Below are positions 1 to 9,034 of a DNA stretch of 64,000 nucleotides, in pieces. A program made the position numbers and the translations under genes. Each line of letters opens with the position of its first letter. The stretch's first letter is position 1. The notes below the pieces were generated by a model. That model was not told the origin of the DNA. It did no database searches and saw nothing but the letters and a program-made list of their open reading frames with translations. Source of the stretch: Citrobacter enshiensis (lineage in GTDB: Bacteria; Pseudomonadota; Gammaproteobacteria; Enterobacterales; Enterobacteriaceae); NCBI RefSeq assembly GCF_029338175.1, contig NZ_CP119862.1, positions 2,790,001 through 2,854,000 on the forward strand. The letters are read 5' to 3'.

Positions 1-140
1 AGCATAAACGGCAATTCATACAGCTCTTCAATCAGATCGGCATAGTGCAGGTGGTGCAGGAAAACGGGCGCCATCAAACGATGATGCTCTACTGCGTCGG
101 AAATCAAAAAGGTCGCGGCGTTACCAGCCGCAAACATCAT
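1..140 (-). CDS. Partial unrecognised ORF running off the left edge
   Basis: A reading frame without stops runs from an ATG at 138-140 (alternative ATGs at 135-137 and 144-146) to the first base of the window, about 46 residues, and is cut there. It overlaps the 3' end of yoaG in another frame. A GGA lies about 9 bases before the ATG at 140, which is compatible with translational coupling to yoaG. The peptide is rich in His and Leu and I do not recognise it. Only the N-terminal end is visible, so an accidental open frame remains possible. Confidence 0.35.
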   Translation of the reverse strand, partial: MMFAAGNAATFLISDAVEHHRLMAPVFLHHLHYADLIEELYELPFM

Positions 141-303
141 GTTCATTTTCCGTGTCGTATGAACGCACGGTATTGACCAGGTCTTTGACGACGTCTGCAG
201 CGACATCCGGCACCAGCAAGGTCATCGGCGCTTCGGTCTCATAATCGACCGAGACGCCATTACTGTTATTGGTCACCGTCACGGTATATGTTGCTTTACC
301 CAT
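121..303 (-). CDS. yoaG: DUF1869 family protein YoaG
   Basis: A 60-residue protein nearly identical to E. coli YoaG, a small DUF1869 protein of unknown biochemical role. In E. coli it is the second gene of the nitrate- and nitric-oxide-induced yeaR-yoaG operon. The ATG sits 3 bases after the yeaR stop codon, so the pair is almost certainly co-transcribed and translationally coupled. The length equals that of the E. coli protein, and the C-terminus (EHDVCGW) is the same as I remember it. There is no signal peptide or membrane segment. Function beyond NO response is inferred from the operon only. Confidence 0.92.
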   Translation of the reverse strand: MGKATYTVTVTNNSNGVSVDYETEAPMTLLVPDVAADVVKDLVNTVRSYDTENEHDVCGW

Positions 304-306
304 GGT

Positions 307-669
307 TTACTCCTTCCCGGTACGCACGATTTTCCGTTGATTTGCGCTCTCCAGTAACACTTCCGGAGCAACAAAAAAATCGATGTTAAAGTAAGTGTCG
401 TCGGTCATCACTTCGATGTTATGCCATTTTTCCGGTGGAAAAACGCCAAACTGACCGGCTTCAATAATCATCACCTGTTCTGGCTCGGGACTGTGTTCAT
501 CGGCATATCCGAGATATTTGACCGCCCCCTGCATCACCGACAAACGGGGATACACGCCCGGTCGGGTTCCTTTATCAAGGTGGCGTTCGAAAATTCCGGC
601 GGGTGCCGTCTCTTTGTTCCAGAATGGCGTGGCGCGTGTGTGAATATGATTTTGTGGAATTTGAAGCAT
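307..669 (-). CDS. yeaR: DUF1971 cupin-like protein YeaR
   Basis: About 120 residues, matching E. coli YeaR (119 aa), a DUF1971 protein with a predicted small beta-barrel fold like the TehB-associated domain. In E. coli its operon is induced by nitrate, nitrite and NO through NarL/NarP and relief of NsrR repression. The frame stays open further upstream, but the ATG at 667-669 has an AGAGGGAAG ribosome site just before it and gives the family start (MLQIPQNH). It is the first gene of the yeaR-yoaG operon. The molecular activity is unknown; tolerance of reactive nitrogen or tellurite is only suggested. Confidence 0.92.
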   Translation of the reverse strand: MLQIPQNHIHTRATPFWNKETAPAGIFERHLDKGTRPGVYPRLSVMQGAVKYLGYADEHSPEPEQVMIIEAGQFGVFPPEKWHNIEVMTDDTYFNIDFFVAPEVLLESANQRKIVRTGKE

Positions 670-739
670 TGTCTTCCCTCTTTCCATCAACAACGCAGCG
701 TATTTCATTTATCGCTGCGGTAAGAAGGTTACGCCTAAG

Positions 740-762
740 AATATGCATTTAAAATACCATTT
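740..762. promoter_or_regulatory. Candidate NsrR operator upstream of yeaR
   Basis: The bases form an 11-1-11 imperfect inverted repeat: AATATGCATTT, one base, AAATACCATTT. The first half differs from the NsrR half-site consensus (AAGATGCATTT) at one position; the second half is weaker (about 7 of 11). It lies about 70 bases before the yeaR start. E. coli yeaR is a known NsrR target, so the position fits. Called by eye. Confidence 0.55.
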
Positions 763-852
763 ATTGGTTATTTTTTTGATTATGCACCAGGGCTGTATCT
801 TGATTTGCGGGGAAAAAACAGAGGCCCGTCAGAATAAACGGGCCTGTCGATA

Positions 853-1491
853 TTACGACTGCAGCGTCGCCAGACGCGCGGCAAAGCCGACGAAAATCAA
901 ACCAATCAGAGAATTGCCGACCTTTGCCAGTTTCTTTTTAGTCCGAATATATTGCGTCACAAACGCCCCCGAAATAATCAGGAAACTCAGGTAGAAGAAG
1001 CTCACCACTTCCAGCGAGATGGCCAGAATCAAAAATGACAGCCCCGTATGCGGCGCGTTCACATCAATAAATTGCACGAAGAACGACACGTAAAAAAGGA
1101 TCGCTTTTGGGTTGGTCAGGCTCAGAACCAAGGCGCGTTTAAAAATCGCACCAAAAGGAACATCCTCGCCAGCCGACGCATTTTCTTTTGATTTCAGCGT
1201 CGCGTAGAGCATCTTTGCGCCAAGATAAAGCAGATACAATGCGCCGAGATAGCGAACAATACTAAACAGCACCGGCGTCGTTTTAATCATTGTTGCAACG
1301 CCGGCGTAAGCGAGAAACATCAGCACCGCATCGCCAATAAACACGCCGCTTGCCGCGAGATATCCACCTTTCATCCCACGCCCAACGCTATTTTTCAGCA
1401 CAAAAAATGTATTAGGACCAGGGACCAGAACGATAAAAATTGCCCCGACCAGATACGTCCAGTAATTCAGAACTCCATACTCTGCGAACAC
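853..1491 (-). CDS. leuE: Leucine exporter LeuE (LysE/RhtB family)
   Basis: An inner-membrane amino-acid exporter of 212 residues, the same length as E. coli LeuE (YeaS), which exports leucine and some analogues. The start is a GTG at 1489-1491 preceded by AGGAAGAGG; the longer upstream frame has no family similarity. LysE-family features are visible: the N-terminal hydrophobic segment with [13 protein letters not shown] (about residues 21-33), the central [14 protein letters not shown] segment, and five to six hydrophobic stretches. It keeps the E. coli position next to yeaR. Transcription is expected to depend on Lrp, as in E. coli; I did not find a clear Lrp site. Confidence 0.93.
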   Translation of the reverse strand: MFAEYGVLNYWTYLVGAIFIVLVPGPNTFFVLKNSVGRGMKGGYLAASGVFIGDAVLMFLAYAGVATMIKTTPVLFSIVRYLGALYLLYLGAKMLYATLKSKENASAGEDVPFGAIFKRALVLSLTNPKAILFYVSFFVQFIDVNAPHTGLSFLILAISLEVVSFFYLSFLIISGAFVTQYIRTKKKLAKVGNSLIGLIFVGFAARLATLQS

Positions 1492-1629
1492 GTTAACCTC
1501 TTCCTGAAAAAAACAGATACGCCTAGCTGCGAAACAATATGCTAACGAATGCGTCTGATGATGGAAAGGAAAATCAGGACTCACCGCCATACCCAGTACA
1601 TTACTCCGAAAAACAGGCAATAAAGCAGC

Positions 1630-2895
1630 CTATTTCACCACCGGTAAATCTGAAAACCGAGTGGTATAGCGTGGGGAGAGCATTTCCCGTTTCATTTGCC
1701 ATTGCTGCTGTACCCCCTGCCCGGCAAAATAGAGGGTGCCTCCCCCCTTTTTGCTGTTGAGGTGATCCAACACCGCCATTAATTTCTCACTGTTGGGGCG
1801 TGGGGCGTTTTCATCAAACAAGTTTAACTGAGCAATCCCCTGGCTGAAAAAATCACTGAGCATGACGCCGGCTTTCATATAGCGAAAACCGTCTTTCCAG
1901 ATCCTGTCCAGCGCACTGCAGGCAACGCGAATAATGTCGCGGGTATCATTAGACGGAATCGTTAACTGGCCGCTGGCCTGAGGAGCATAAAACACCGCAT
2001 TTGCGACATGCGGGCTGGTTCGCATAAAGACGCTGATAGTGCAGCAGTACTGTCGTTCTGCCCGGAGTTTTTCTGCCGCGCGTTCAGCATACGTACAAAT
2101 GGCCTGATGCATCTCGTCGTAGTGGGTGATGCGATGGCCGAATGACCGACTACAAATAATCTGCTGTTTGGTGGGGGCAAACTCATCAAATGCCAGACAG
2201 GATTCCCCGCGCAGTTCACGCACGGTACGTTCCGTCACCACGCTGAAGTGTTTACGCATCACCCAGAGAGGGCTGTCAGCCAATTGCAGCGCCGACGTAA
2301 TGCCCATCGCATTGAGTTTCTTACTGGTACGCCGCCCTATCCCCCAGACTTCTTCAACAGGGACGCGCTCAAGAAGATTTCTCTGACGCAGAGTATCTGA
2401 CAGATCGACCACGCCGCCGGTCTTTTGCCATGTTTTCGCTGCAAAATTGGCGACTTTTGCCAGCGTTTTGGTCTGCGCAATGCCTACGCCAACGGTCAAC
2501 CCCGTGTTCTTTCGTATCTGTTGACGAATTTGGCGCCCAAACGCCTCGAGTGAATAGCCACGCCCGACGCCTGACAGATCGATAAAAGCTTCATCAATGG
2601 AATAGACCTCTACCGACGGCGCCATTTCTGCCAGGGTCAACATCACACGGTGGCTGAGATCGGCATAAAGCGCATAATTGGAGCTAAAAACCGTGACGTG
2701 CTGACGCCGTAATTCATCTTTCACTTTGAAATAAGGCGCCCCCATTTTTACGCCGAGCGCTTTTGCCTGTGCCGATCGCGAAATAATGCATCCGTCATTA
2801 TTTGAAACCACCACCACCGGTTTTCCCTCGAGATCCGGTCGAAAAACAGTTTCACAGGACGCATAGAAACTGTTTACATCAACCAGCGCGAACAT
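1630..2895 (-). CDS. umuC: DNA polymerase V catalytic subunit UmuC
   Basis: Y-family polymerase of 421 residues (E. coli 422) that copies damaged templates in the SOS response as UmuD'2C. The catalytic acids are seen as [10 protein letters not shown] (Asp6) and [12 protein letters not shown] (the Asp-Glu pair near 101). The finger segment [18 protein letters not shown] follows. The beta-clamp motif QLNLFD lies near residue 357. Its ATG overlaps the umuD 3' end by 17 bases, so translation is coupled. In K-12 umuDC sits between dsbB and ycgN; here it lies between leuE and dhaR. It looks intact. Confidence 0.95.
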   Translation of the reverse strand: MFALVDVNSFYASCETVFRPDLEGKPVVVVSNNDGCIISRSAQAKALGVKMGAPYFKVKDELRRQHVTVFSSNYALYADLSHRVMLTLAEMAPSVEVYSIDEAFIDLSGVGRGYSLEAFGRQIRQQIRKNTGLTVGVGIAQTKTLAKVANFAAKTWQKTGGVVDLSDTLRQRNLLERVPVEEVWGIGRRTSKKLNAMGITSALQLADSPLWVMRKHFSVVTERTVRELRGESCLAFDEFAPTKQQIICSRSFGHRITHYDEMHQAICTYAERAAEKLRAERQYCCTISVFMRTSPHVANAVFYAPQASGQLTIPSNDTRDIIRVACSALDRIWKDGFRYMKAGVMLSDFFSQGIAQLNLFDENAPRPNSEKLMAVLDHLNSKKGGGTLYFAGQGVQQQWQMKREMLSPRYTTRFSDLPVVK

Positions 2896-3313
2896 GTCTG
2901 TGTGATTTCAACGTAAATGTCACAACGCCAAAGAGTTGCAGCTCTTCCTCGCTCTGCAACACGATGGGGGAATAATGCGGGTTGTGTGGGAATAGCTGAA
3001 GACGGGGCCGCGTTCGCAGCTCCTTCACGGTAAACTCCCCCGCCACGGCCGCCACCACAATATCGCCATGCATCGCCGTCAACGAACGGTCAACCACCAA
3101 TAAATCACCATCGCTGATACCGGCCCCCACCATCGAGTCACCGCTGACCCTGAGGAAGTACGTTGCCCCCGGATGCTTCACCACCAGGGTGTTAAGATCG
3201 AGACTGTCCTCAACATAGTCTTGCGCCGGGCTGGGAAACCCGCATGAAACACGCTCCAGAAAAAGAGGTAACGTAATGGTGTTATTACGTTCACAGGAAA
3301 AAATATCATTCAT
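2879..3313 (-). CDS. umuD: SOS mutagenesis protease-like subunit UmuD
   Basis: LexA-fold protein that cleaves itself on RecA filaments to UmuD', the partner of UmuC. The start chosen is ATG 3311-3313. From it the cleavage pair is Cys24-Gly25 (SCGFPSP), the nucleophile is Ser60 (SGDSM) and the general base is Lys97 (FTVKEL), exactly the E. coli numbering. Upstream in-frame starts would move the protein into or past the LexA box. At 144 residues it is about 5 longer than E. coli UmuD, with the extra residues at the C-terminus (HRHVRAG). First gene of umuDC. Confidence 0.94.
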   Translation of the reverse strand: MNDIFSCERNNTITLPLFLERVSCGFPSPAQDYVEDSLDLNTLVVKHPGATYFLRVSGDSMVGAGISDGDLLVVDRSLTAMHGDIVVAAVAGEFTVKELRTRPRLQLFPHNPHYSPIVLQSEEELQLFGVVTFTLKSHRHVRAG

Positions 3314-3331
3314 CACGGCCATCTCAACAAA

Positions 3332-3351
3332 TACTGTATATACATACAGCA
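3332..3351 (-). promoter_or_regulatory. LexA (SOS) box of umuDC
   Basis: TACTGTATATACATACAGCA contains CTG-N10-CAG (3334-3349) with the alternating AT core typical of the strongest LexA sites. It ends about 20 bases upstream of the umuD start, where it would cover the promoter. Tight repression and late SOS induction are expected, as for E. coli umuDC. Confidence 0.93.
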
Positions 3352-3451
3352 TATTATGTTTATCGGCCAAATCAAGCGACTTATGCGATGAAAGAATGAA
3401 CCCGTTGAAGTCACAACACATTCAGTTATCCGTGCCCCACCACGTTCAACC

Positions 3452-5371
3452 TCAACGCGAGTCCTGACGACGACGCTTAAACTGGCTGACATCAATGTTG
3501 TACTGCTTTAGCTTACGCCACAGCGTTGTGCGCCCAATGTTCAACACGCTGGACATCTCCTGTACACGACCGCCGGTGACCTTTGCTGCATGAATAATGG
3601 CGTCTTTCTCAATACCGGCAAAGGTCAGCTGGGTTGAGAGGCGCGTGCCGCCCTCCTCGAAGCGTTCAGTAAAAAGATGCTCGGGTAAATGGTTCAGCCG
3701 GATATGACCGTTGTCGCTACTCATGGCGATGTTTTCTATCACGCTGAGCAACTCAAAATCATTCCCCGGCCAGGCACAATCAACCAGTTGCGCCATCGCA
3801 TCATCCTCTATCTTCAGCCGCGTCGAGAAACGTTTCTCAAGACGCGCAAGCGTATTACGCACCAGCGCTGGAATGCTGTTTCGCCGCATTCGAAGCGGCG
3901 GAATGGTGATTTCAAAGGCATGTAACGCGTAGTAAAGCTGGCGACTAAAGCGGTTTTGTTCCACCAGCAACGCGAGATCCAGAGTCGTAGACGCGATGAC
4001 TTTAACATCAACAGGAATCAGTCTGCGGGCATCAAGGCGCGTTAATACCCCTTGTTTGATCACCTGCAGAAGCGCCGATTGCAACTCCGGCTCCAGGTAT
4101 TCAATTTTCTCCAGAAACAGCGTGCCACCGTTGGCCAGCTCCAGACGACTTAAACGCCCGCCCTCCGTCGTGCCATCGGTATCGCCCTGTCCCAACACGG
4201 TATCGGCATACAGCTGGCAGTTCACTGCAATATAGGGGCCTTCAGCACGCTCACTTTCATTATGAATGGCCTGGCTGAGCTGTTCTTTGCCAACCCCCTC
4301 CTCCCCGCAAAGTAACACCGGGAAGCGCCCCCGCGCGGCCTGTCGACCAAAATGCAGTAAGCGCCGGGTGTCAGGATCGTCGCCCGGCATTTGTGCAAAG
4401 GTGTGGCTCACTTTTCCTAATTGGCTGGTCACCAACTGGCGCATCTGTTCGACAGGATGGAGCAGCAGAATAAAACTGGCCCCCTGAGCCTCAATAATCG
4501 GTTTCAGGGTGATGACCGCATCCACAAATTGATGCTGGCTTTCAAACGTGACTTCGACATGGTTGAGCTGACGCAGTTGCCGGACTGCACCCTGTAAAAC
4601 GGCAGGAAGCGTGACCAGCTCAGTGATATTTTGCCCCTGACTCGACTGGGCATCCAGATGCAGCAATCGCGCGGCCTGCGCATTCAGAAATTGCAGCGTG
4701 CCCTGTTCATTCCAGGCCATCACACCGTCGACCATTCCTTCGAGCAGGCCGTACAGCTGATTCAGATGGCGATTAGACTCGGTAAGCAGGCTGTCGGTCA
4801 GCAGTGAATTGCCCACTTCACGCGCTATCGCCAGCGTTAGCGGCAGATCGGACGCCGCCTCCTGCCCAACAGGACAGCACAAGGCGATGGAACCCGACTG
4901 GCGACCGTGGTTATCAAAAATAGGCGTAGAGAAGAAACTCCAGCCAGACAGCCTCTGTTTAAAATGTTGCTCGCCAGAGGTTTGAATCGGTTGTCCAACC
5001 GCAGGCGCCAGGGATAAGGCACAGGTACCAATAATACTTTCCGCACAGTAGGCACCGTTGATAAACCCCAGTTCGCCAAGCTGTTGCAGCGTAAGCGGAT
5101 CGCCGCAGCGGCTAAGTATGCAGGCCGACTCATCAAGAATAAATAACCCACATCCCCGGGGAGACATGTATTCCCAGGCATCCTCCAGCGCCGCTTGCCC
5201 CAACGCCAGCAATGCGGTTTTTCGCCGACAAATAGAGTCAAACGTCAGCCCCTGTGCCTGATGCGGCATGATCCAGGGCTCCCGCTGCATCATTTTGCTA
5301 CAGCGTTGCCACGAAGCGCTAAGAACAGTAGAAGAGACGGCGTTGTCGCCGGTTTGATGTAGAGTCGCCAT
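3452..5371 (-). CDS. dhaR: Dihydroxyacetone kinase operon activator DhaR
   Basis: Transcription activator of the divergent dhaKLM operon, 639 residues like E. coli DhaR. The start is the ATG at 5369-5371 with GGAG 6 bases before it; the frame stays open further upstream but without family similarity. Order: an N-terminal GAF-like sensor (about 50-190), a PAS domain (about 200-310), an AAA+ domain with a Walker A of GEEGVGKE and GGTLFLEKIE in the Walker B place, and a C-terminal Fis-type helix-turn-helix (MSSVLNIGRTTLWRKLKQY). The GAFTGA loop that contacts sigma-54 is absent, agreeing with E. coli DhaR acting on sigma-70. In E. coli, DhaK and DhaL bind it as antagonist and co-activator. Confidence 0.94.
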   Translation of the reverse strand: MATLHQTGDNAVSSTVLSASWQRCSKMMQREPWIMPHQAQGLTFDSICRRKTALLALGQAALEDAWEYMSPRGCGLFILDESACILSRCGDPLTLQQLGELGFINGAYCAESIIGTCALSLAPAVGQPIQTSGEQHFKQRLSGWSFFSTPIFDNHGRQSGSIALCCPVGQEAASDLPLTLAIAREVGNSLLTDSLLTESNRHLNQLYGLLEGMVDGVMAWNEQGTLQFLNAQAARLLHLDAQSSQGQNITELVTLPAVLQGAVRQLRQLNHVEVTFESQHQFVDAVITLKPIIEAQGASFILLLHPVEQMRQLVTSQLGKVSHTFAQMPGDDPDTRRLLHFGRQAARGRFPVLLCGEEGVGKEQLSQAIHNESERAEGPYIAVNCQLYADTVLGQGDTDGTTEGGRLSRLELANGGTLFLEKIEYLEPELQSALLQVIKQGVLTRLDARRLIPVDVKVIASTTLDLALLVEQNRFSRQLYYALHAFEITIPPLRMRRNSIPALVRNTLARLEKRFSTRLKIEDDAMAQLVDCAWPGNDFELLSVIENIAMSSDNGHIRLNHLPEHLFTERFEEGGTRLSTQLTFAGIEKDAIIHAAKVTGGRVQEMSSVLNIGRTTLWRKLKQYNIDVSQFKRRRQDSR

Positions 5372-5490
5372 GTTTTCTCCGCGCGCATGCGCGCGCTTTT
5401 CCACGTCCCGGTCACCGGGAACCCTGCTTCGCATTTTTCTGCGGCAAAGATGGTTGAATCTCTCATTTTTGCCGAAAAATTCATCTTCAC

Positions 5491-5542
5491 GTTCCATTAT
5501 GAAACATAAATAAAAACAAATGTTCCGTATTGAAACATAAAT
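5491..5542. promoter_or_regulatory. Tandem 21-bp repeats, candidate DhaR operators
   Basis: Two 21-base direct repeats, 5491-5511 and 5522-5542, agree at 18 of 21 positions. Their starts are exactly 31 bases apart, three helical turns. Each holds an imperfect inverted repeat, GTTCC ... GAAAC, followed by ATAAAT. They lie in the 324-base dhaR-dhaK intergenic region, about 150 bases before dhaK. Same-face spacing and internal symmetry suggest paired sites for a dimeric activator. Assignment to DhaR is inference from position. Confidence 0.5.
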
Positions 5543-5695
5543 TTGTGGAATATTTTTTTCGCGTCGCTGCGGCACAATGATCGTATCGGCAGTATGTGGT
5601 CGCCGTGCCGTTGTCCATAACCGATACCCTCACTCAGATGTCTGCGATGTGTTCCCTTTTGCAGTCATCTCATGACGACCTACGGAGCACAAAAA

Positions 5696-6766
5696 ATGAA
5701 AAAATTGATTAACCGTGTCGAAGATGTCCTGAATGAACAACTGGCCGGTATGGCGAAAGCCTTTCCTACACTGACGCTGCATCAGGACCCGGTGTATGTC
5801 ACCCGTTCAGACGCCCCTGTGCAAGGGAAAGTGGCGCTGCTGTCGGGCGGCGGTAGCGGACATGAACCCATGCACTGCGGCTACATTGGCCAGGGGATGC
5901 TTTCCGGCGCCTGTCCGGGTGAAATTTTCACCTCTCCGACACCGGACAAAATGTTTGAATGCGCGATGAGTATCGACGGCGGTGAAGGTGTCCTGCTGAT
6001 TATCAAAAATTACACCGGCGATATTCTTAATTTTGAAACAGCCACCGAACTTCTGCACGACAGCGGCGTGAAGGTAACGACCGTCGTCATTGATGATGAT
6101 GTGGCGGTCAAAGACAGTCTCTATACCGCCGGTCGCCGGGGCGTGGCAAACACGGTTTTGATTGAAAAATTGGTCGGCGCCGCGGCAGAACGCGGCGATT
6201 CGCTGGAAGCCTGCGCGGAACTTGGACGTAAACTTAATAACCTCGGTCACTCAATTGGTATCGCGCTGGGTGCGTGTACGGTGCCTGCCGCCGGTAAACC
6301 CTCGTTTACTTTGCAGGATAATGAGATGGAGTTTGGCGTTGGCATTCACGGCGAACCGGGTATTGACCGTCGGGCTTTCACCTCTCTCGACAGGACCGTC
6401 GATGAAATGTTCGACACCCTGCTGGAAAACGGTGCTTACCGCCGTACGTTACGTCACTGGGACCCTGTACAGGGCGCATGGCAAGAAGACAAACAGGGCA
6501 AACAACCGCTGCAGCGCGGCGATCGCGTGATTGCGCTGGTCAACAATCTTGGCGCGACGCCGTTATCCGAGCTGTTCGGCGTCTATAACCGACTCGAAAG
6601 CCGTTGTCAGGACGCGGGCATTCACATCGAACGCAATCTGATCGGATCTTACTGCACCTCCCTGGATATGGCCGGATTTTCCATCACCCTCTTAAAAGTG
6701 GACGATGAGACGCTGGCATTATGGGATGCCCCGGTACATACCCCGGCTCTCAACTGGGGAAAATAA
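5696..6766 (+). CDS. dhaK: PTS-dependent dihydroxyacetone kinase, substrate-binding subunit DhaK
   Basis: Cytoplasmic subunit that binds dihydroxyacetone covalently for phosphorylation by DhaL-ADP; 356 residues as in E. coli. The hemiaminal histidine is His218 in GVGIHGEPG. The catalytic His56 (GSGHEP) and Asp109 (YTGDIL) are present. The start is the ATG at 5696, with GGAG at 5684-5687; an in-frame ATG 24 bases earlier lacks family similarity. First gene of dhaKLM, with dhaL 11 bases downstream. It works in dihydroxyacetone and glycerol metabolism, drawing phosphate from PEP rather than ATP. Confidence 0.97.
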   Translation: MKKLINRVEDVLNEQLAGMAKAFPTLTLHQDPVYVTRSDAPVQGKVALLSGGGSGHEPMHCGYIGQGMLSGACPGEIFTSPTPDKMFECAMSIDGGEGVLLIIKNYTGDILNFETATELLHDSGVKVTTVVIDDDVAVKDSLYTAGRRGVANTVLIEKLVGAAAERGDSLEACAELGRKLNNLGHSIGIALGACTVPAAGKPSFTLQDNEMEFGVGIHGEPGIDRRAFTSLDRTVDEMFDTLLENGAYRRTLRHWDPVQGAWQEDKQGKQPLQRGDRVIALVNNLGATPLSELFGVYNRLESRCQDAGIHIERNLIGSYCTSLDMAGFSITLLKVDDETLALWDAPVHTPALNWGK

Positions 6767-6777
6767 GGAGATTTTTT

Positions 6778-7410
6778 ATGTCGCTCAACAGAACGCAAAT
6801 TGTTAACTGGCTCTACCTGTGCGGTGAAATCTTCACCAAAGAGAGTGATTTCCTCACCGGGCTCGACAGAGAAATTGGTGATGCTGACCACGGTTTAAAC
6901 ATGCATCGCGGATTTAGCAAAGTGGTCGAAAAATTACCCGCGATTGCCGACAAAGATATCGGTTTCATTTTGAAAAATACCGGGATGGTCCTGCTCTCCA
7001 GCGTAGGGGGCGCCAGCGGCCCACTGTTTGGCACCTTTTTCATTCGCGCCGCTCAGGTTACCCAGTCCCATCAAAGTCTGACCCTCGACGAGGTCTATAC
7101 GATGGTGCGCGAAGGCGCCGAGGGTGTGGTCAGCCGGGGTAAAGCCGAACCGGGTGATAAAACGATGTGCGATGTCTGGCTGCCGGTGGTGGAATCCTTG
7201 CGCCACTCCTGCGAACACGCGCTGTCCGTACCCGCAGCGCTGGAGGCTGCCCGTCTCCAGGCGGAAGCGGCGGCGCAAAGCACCATCACCATGCAGGCGC
7301 GTAAAGGTCGCGCCAGCTACCTCGGCGAGCGCAGCATCGGTCACCAGGATCCGGGAGCGACTTCCGTCATGTTTATGGTGCAGTGTCTGGCGGCAGCCTC
7401 CAGAGAGTAA
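6778..7410 (+). CDS. dhaL: Dihydroxyacetone kinase ADP-binding subunit DhaL
   Basis: An all-helical subunit of 210 residues (same as E. coli) that keeps ADP as a permanently bound cofactor. It passes phosphate from DhaM to the substrate on DhaK. The magnesium ligands Asp30, Asp35 and Asp37 are visible in LDREIGDADHG. The start at 6778 has AAGGAG at 6765-6770, overlapping the dhaK stop, so translation is probably coupled. The upstream in-frame ATG inside dhaK is not used, judged by family length. DhaL-ADP is also the co-activator of DhaR in E. coli. Confidence 0.96.
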   Translation: MSLNRTQIVNWLYLCGEIFTKESDFLTGLDREIGDADHGLNMHRGFSKVVEKLPAIADKDIGFILKNTGMVLLSSVGGASGPLFGTFFIRAAQVTQSHQSLTLDEVYTMVREGAEGVVSRGKAEPGDKTMCDVWLPVVESLRHSCEHALSVPAALEAARLQAEAAAQSTITMQARKGRASYLGERSIGHQDPGATSVMFMVQCLAAASRE

Positions 7411-7420
7411 GGGGAATACG

Positions 7421-8854
7421 ATGGTAAACCTGGTCATTGTTTCTCATAGCGCCAGGCTGGGCGAAGGCGTTGGGGAGTTAGCCCAGCAAATGTTGATGGG
7501 GGGAAGTTGCAAACTCGCGATTGCTGCGGGCATCGATGACCCGCAAAATCCCATTGGTACCGACCCCATCAAAGTGATGGAAGCCATTGAGTCCGTGGCT
7601 GACGCAGACCACGTGCTGGTGATGATGGATATTGGCAGCGCACTGCTGAGCGCAGAAACGGCGCTGGATTTGCTCGATCCGGCTATCGCGGCGAAAGTGC
7701 GTCTGTGTGCCGCGCCGCTGGTTGAGGGGACGCTCGCGGCGACCGTGAGCGCAGCGATGGGCGCCGGTATCGATAAAGTCATCAGCGATGCCATGAACGC
7801 CCTTGATGCCAAACGTGAGCAACTGGGTTTACCCTCGTCGTTTGCAGCAAACAGCCCCACGACGGCATTCTCAGTCCACGACAGCGAAGCGCGTTCCCTT
7901 TCCGTCGTCGTCAAAAATCGTCATGGACTCCACGTGAGACCGGCTTCCCGGCTGGTCGCCACCCTGTCGGGCTTTAACGCCGACATGCTGCTGGAGAAAA
8001 ACGGTAAATGCGTCACGCCAGACAGTCTGAATCAAATCGCCTTGCTGCAAATACGCTGTAACGACACGCTGCGGCTGATCGCCAAAGGCGAACAGGCAGA
8101 CGAAGCGCTGGCGGCGTTCAAACGCCTCGCCGCAGAGAATTTTGGCGATTCACCGGAAGAGAGCGAGCCTGGCGGGCTGACGCGACCGTTACCCGACCAA
8201 TTGACCGGCATCGCGTTTTGTTACGCGCCCGTGTTGCCAGACATCGCCAGTATCACTGCCACGTCTCCTCAGGAAGAACAGCAGCGTCTTCGCGCCGCAA
8301 TCCGGCTTACGCTCGACGACCTCAGCGCATTGACGGCGCTGGCGGAAGAAAAATACTCCGCTGACCTGGCCGCTATTTTCTCCGGGCACCACACGTTGCT
8401 GGACGACCCGGAACTGGATGACATGGCCAGCGCGTTAATTCTCCATCAACACTACAGCGCAGAAGCGGCATGGCAAAATGTACTGAGTGACCTCAGAGAG
8501 CAGTATCAACATCTCGACGACGCCTATTTGCAGGCGCGCTACATCGACATTGACGATCTGCTCCACCGTACGCTTCGGCATCTGAGTGGCATAAAGGCAC
8601 AAATGCCCCTCTTCACTCGCCCTACTGTCGTGATCACGGAAAATATTTTCCCGTCCACCGTGTTGCTGCTCGACCCGCAATTCGTGAAAGGGATCGGCCT
8701 GAGTGCTGGCAGCGAGATGTCACACTCCGCGCTCATCGCCCGTGAGATGGGCATCGGCTGGCTTTGTCAGCAGGGCGAGTCTGTCCGCACGCTGAAGACC
8801 GGAGAAACGATTACCCTGGATATCGCCACCCGCCGCATTCTCCGCCCAGAGTAA
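7421..8854 (+). CDS. dhaM: Dihydroxyacetone kinase phosphoryl donor DhaM (EIIA-HPr-EI fusion)
   Basis: A multidomain phosphotransfer protein of 477 residues (E. coli about 472). It takes phosphate from the general PTS and reloads DhaL-ADP. Order: a mannose-type EIIA domain with active His9 (VSHSARLGEG), an HPr-like domain with His171 (NRHGLHVRPAS), then a piece of enzyme I ending in its phosphohistidine region with His435 (MSHSALIAREMG). The PEP-binding C-terminal part of enzyme I is missing, as is normal for DhaM. The ATG at 7421 follows AAGGGGAA, 10 bases after the dhaL stop. Last gene of the operon. Confidence 0.96.
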   Translation: MVNLVIVSHSARLGEGVGELAQQMLMGGSCKLAIAAGIDDPQNPIGTDPIKVMEAIESVADADHVLVMMDIGSALLSAETALDLLDPAIAAKVRLCAAPLVEGTLAATVSAAMGAGIDKVISDAMNALDAKREQLGLPSSFAANSPTTAFSVHDSEARSLSVVVKNRHGLHVRPASRLVATLSGFNADMLLEKNGKCVTPDSLNQIALLQIRCNDTLRLIAKGEQADEALAAFKRLAAENFGDSPEESEPGGLTRPLPDQLTGIAFCYAPVLPDIASITATSPQEEQQRLRAAIRLTLDDLSALTALAEEKYSADLAAIFSGHHTLLDDPELDDMASALILHQHYSAEAAWQNVLSDLREQYQHLDDAYLQARYIDIDDLLHRTLRHLSGIKAQMPLFTRPTVVITENIFPSTVLLLDPQFVKGIGLSAGSEMSHSALIAREMGIGWLCQQGESVRTLKTGETITLDIATRRILRPE

Positions 8855-8861
8855 ACCCATA

Positions 8862-8897
8862 AATAGCGCGTCCCTGCCCGAAAAAGGCCGCGCTATT
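8862..8897 (+). terminator. Possible terminator after dhaM
   Basis: AATAGCGCG and CGCGCTATT form a perfect 9-bp stem with an 18-base loop, starting 8 bases after the dhaM stop. There is no proper T-run, only CATTTC, so it may act as a weak terminator or an mRNA-stabilising hairpin. Confidence 0.45.
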
Positions 8898-9034
8898 CAT
8901 TTCATGCACTACGGCGAGAAATGCCCGTGAGTTCCCAAAATGTCGGTTCGATCACGCGCAGAGGGCAATCGTGGACTAAGGTTTTCTCAAGGTAAATGCC
9001 GTTAACTCAGGCACACCGCTAAGGAGGAACCTCA

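Noticed and set aside
5372-5575. N-terminal extension of DhaR by 68 residues
   Set aside because: It would cover the 21-base operator-like repeats and has no family similarity. The ATG at 5371 has a good ribosome site and gives the E. coli length.
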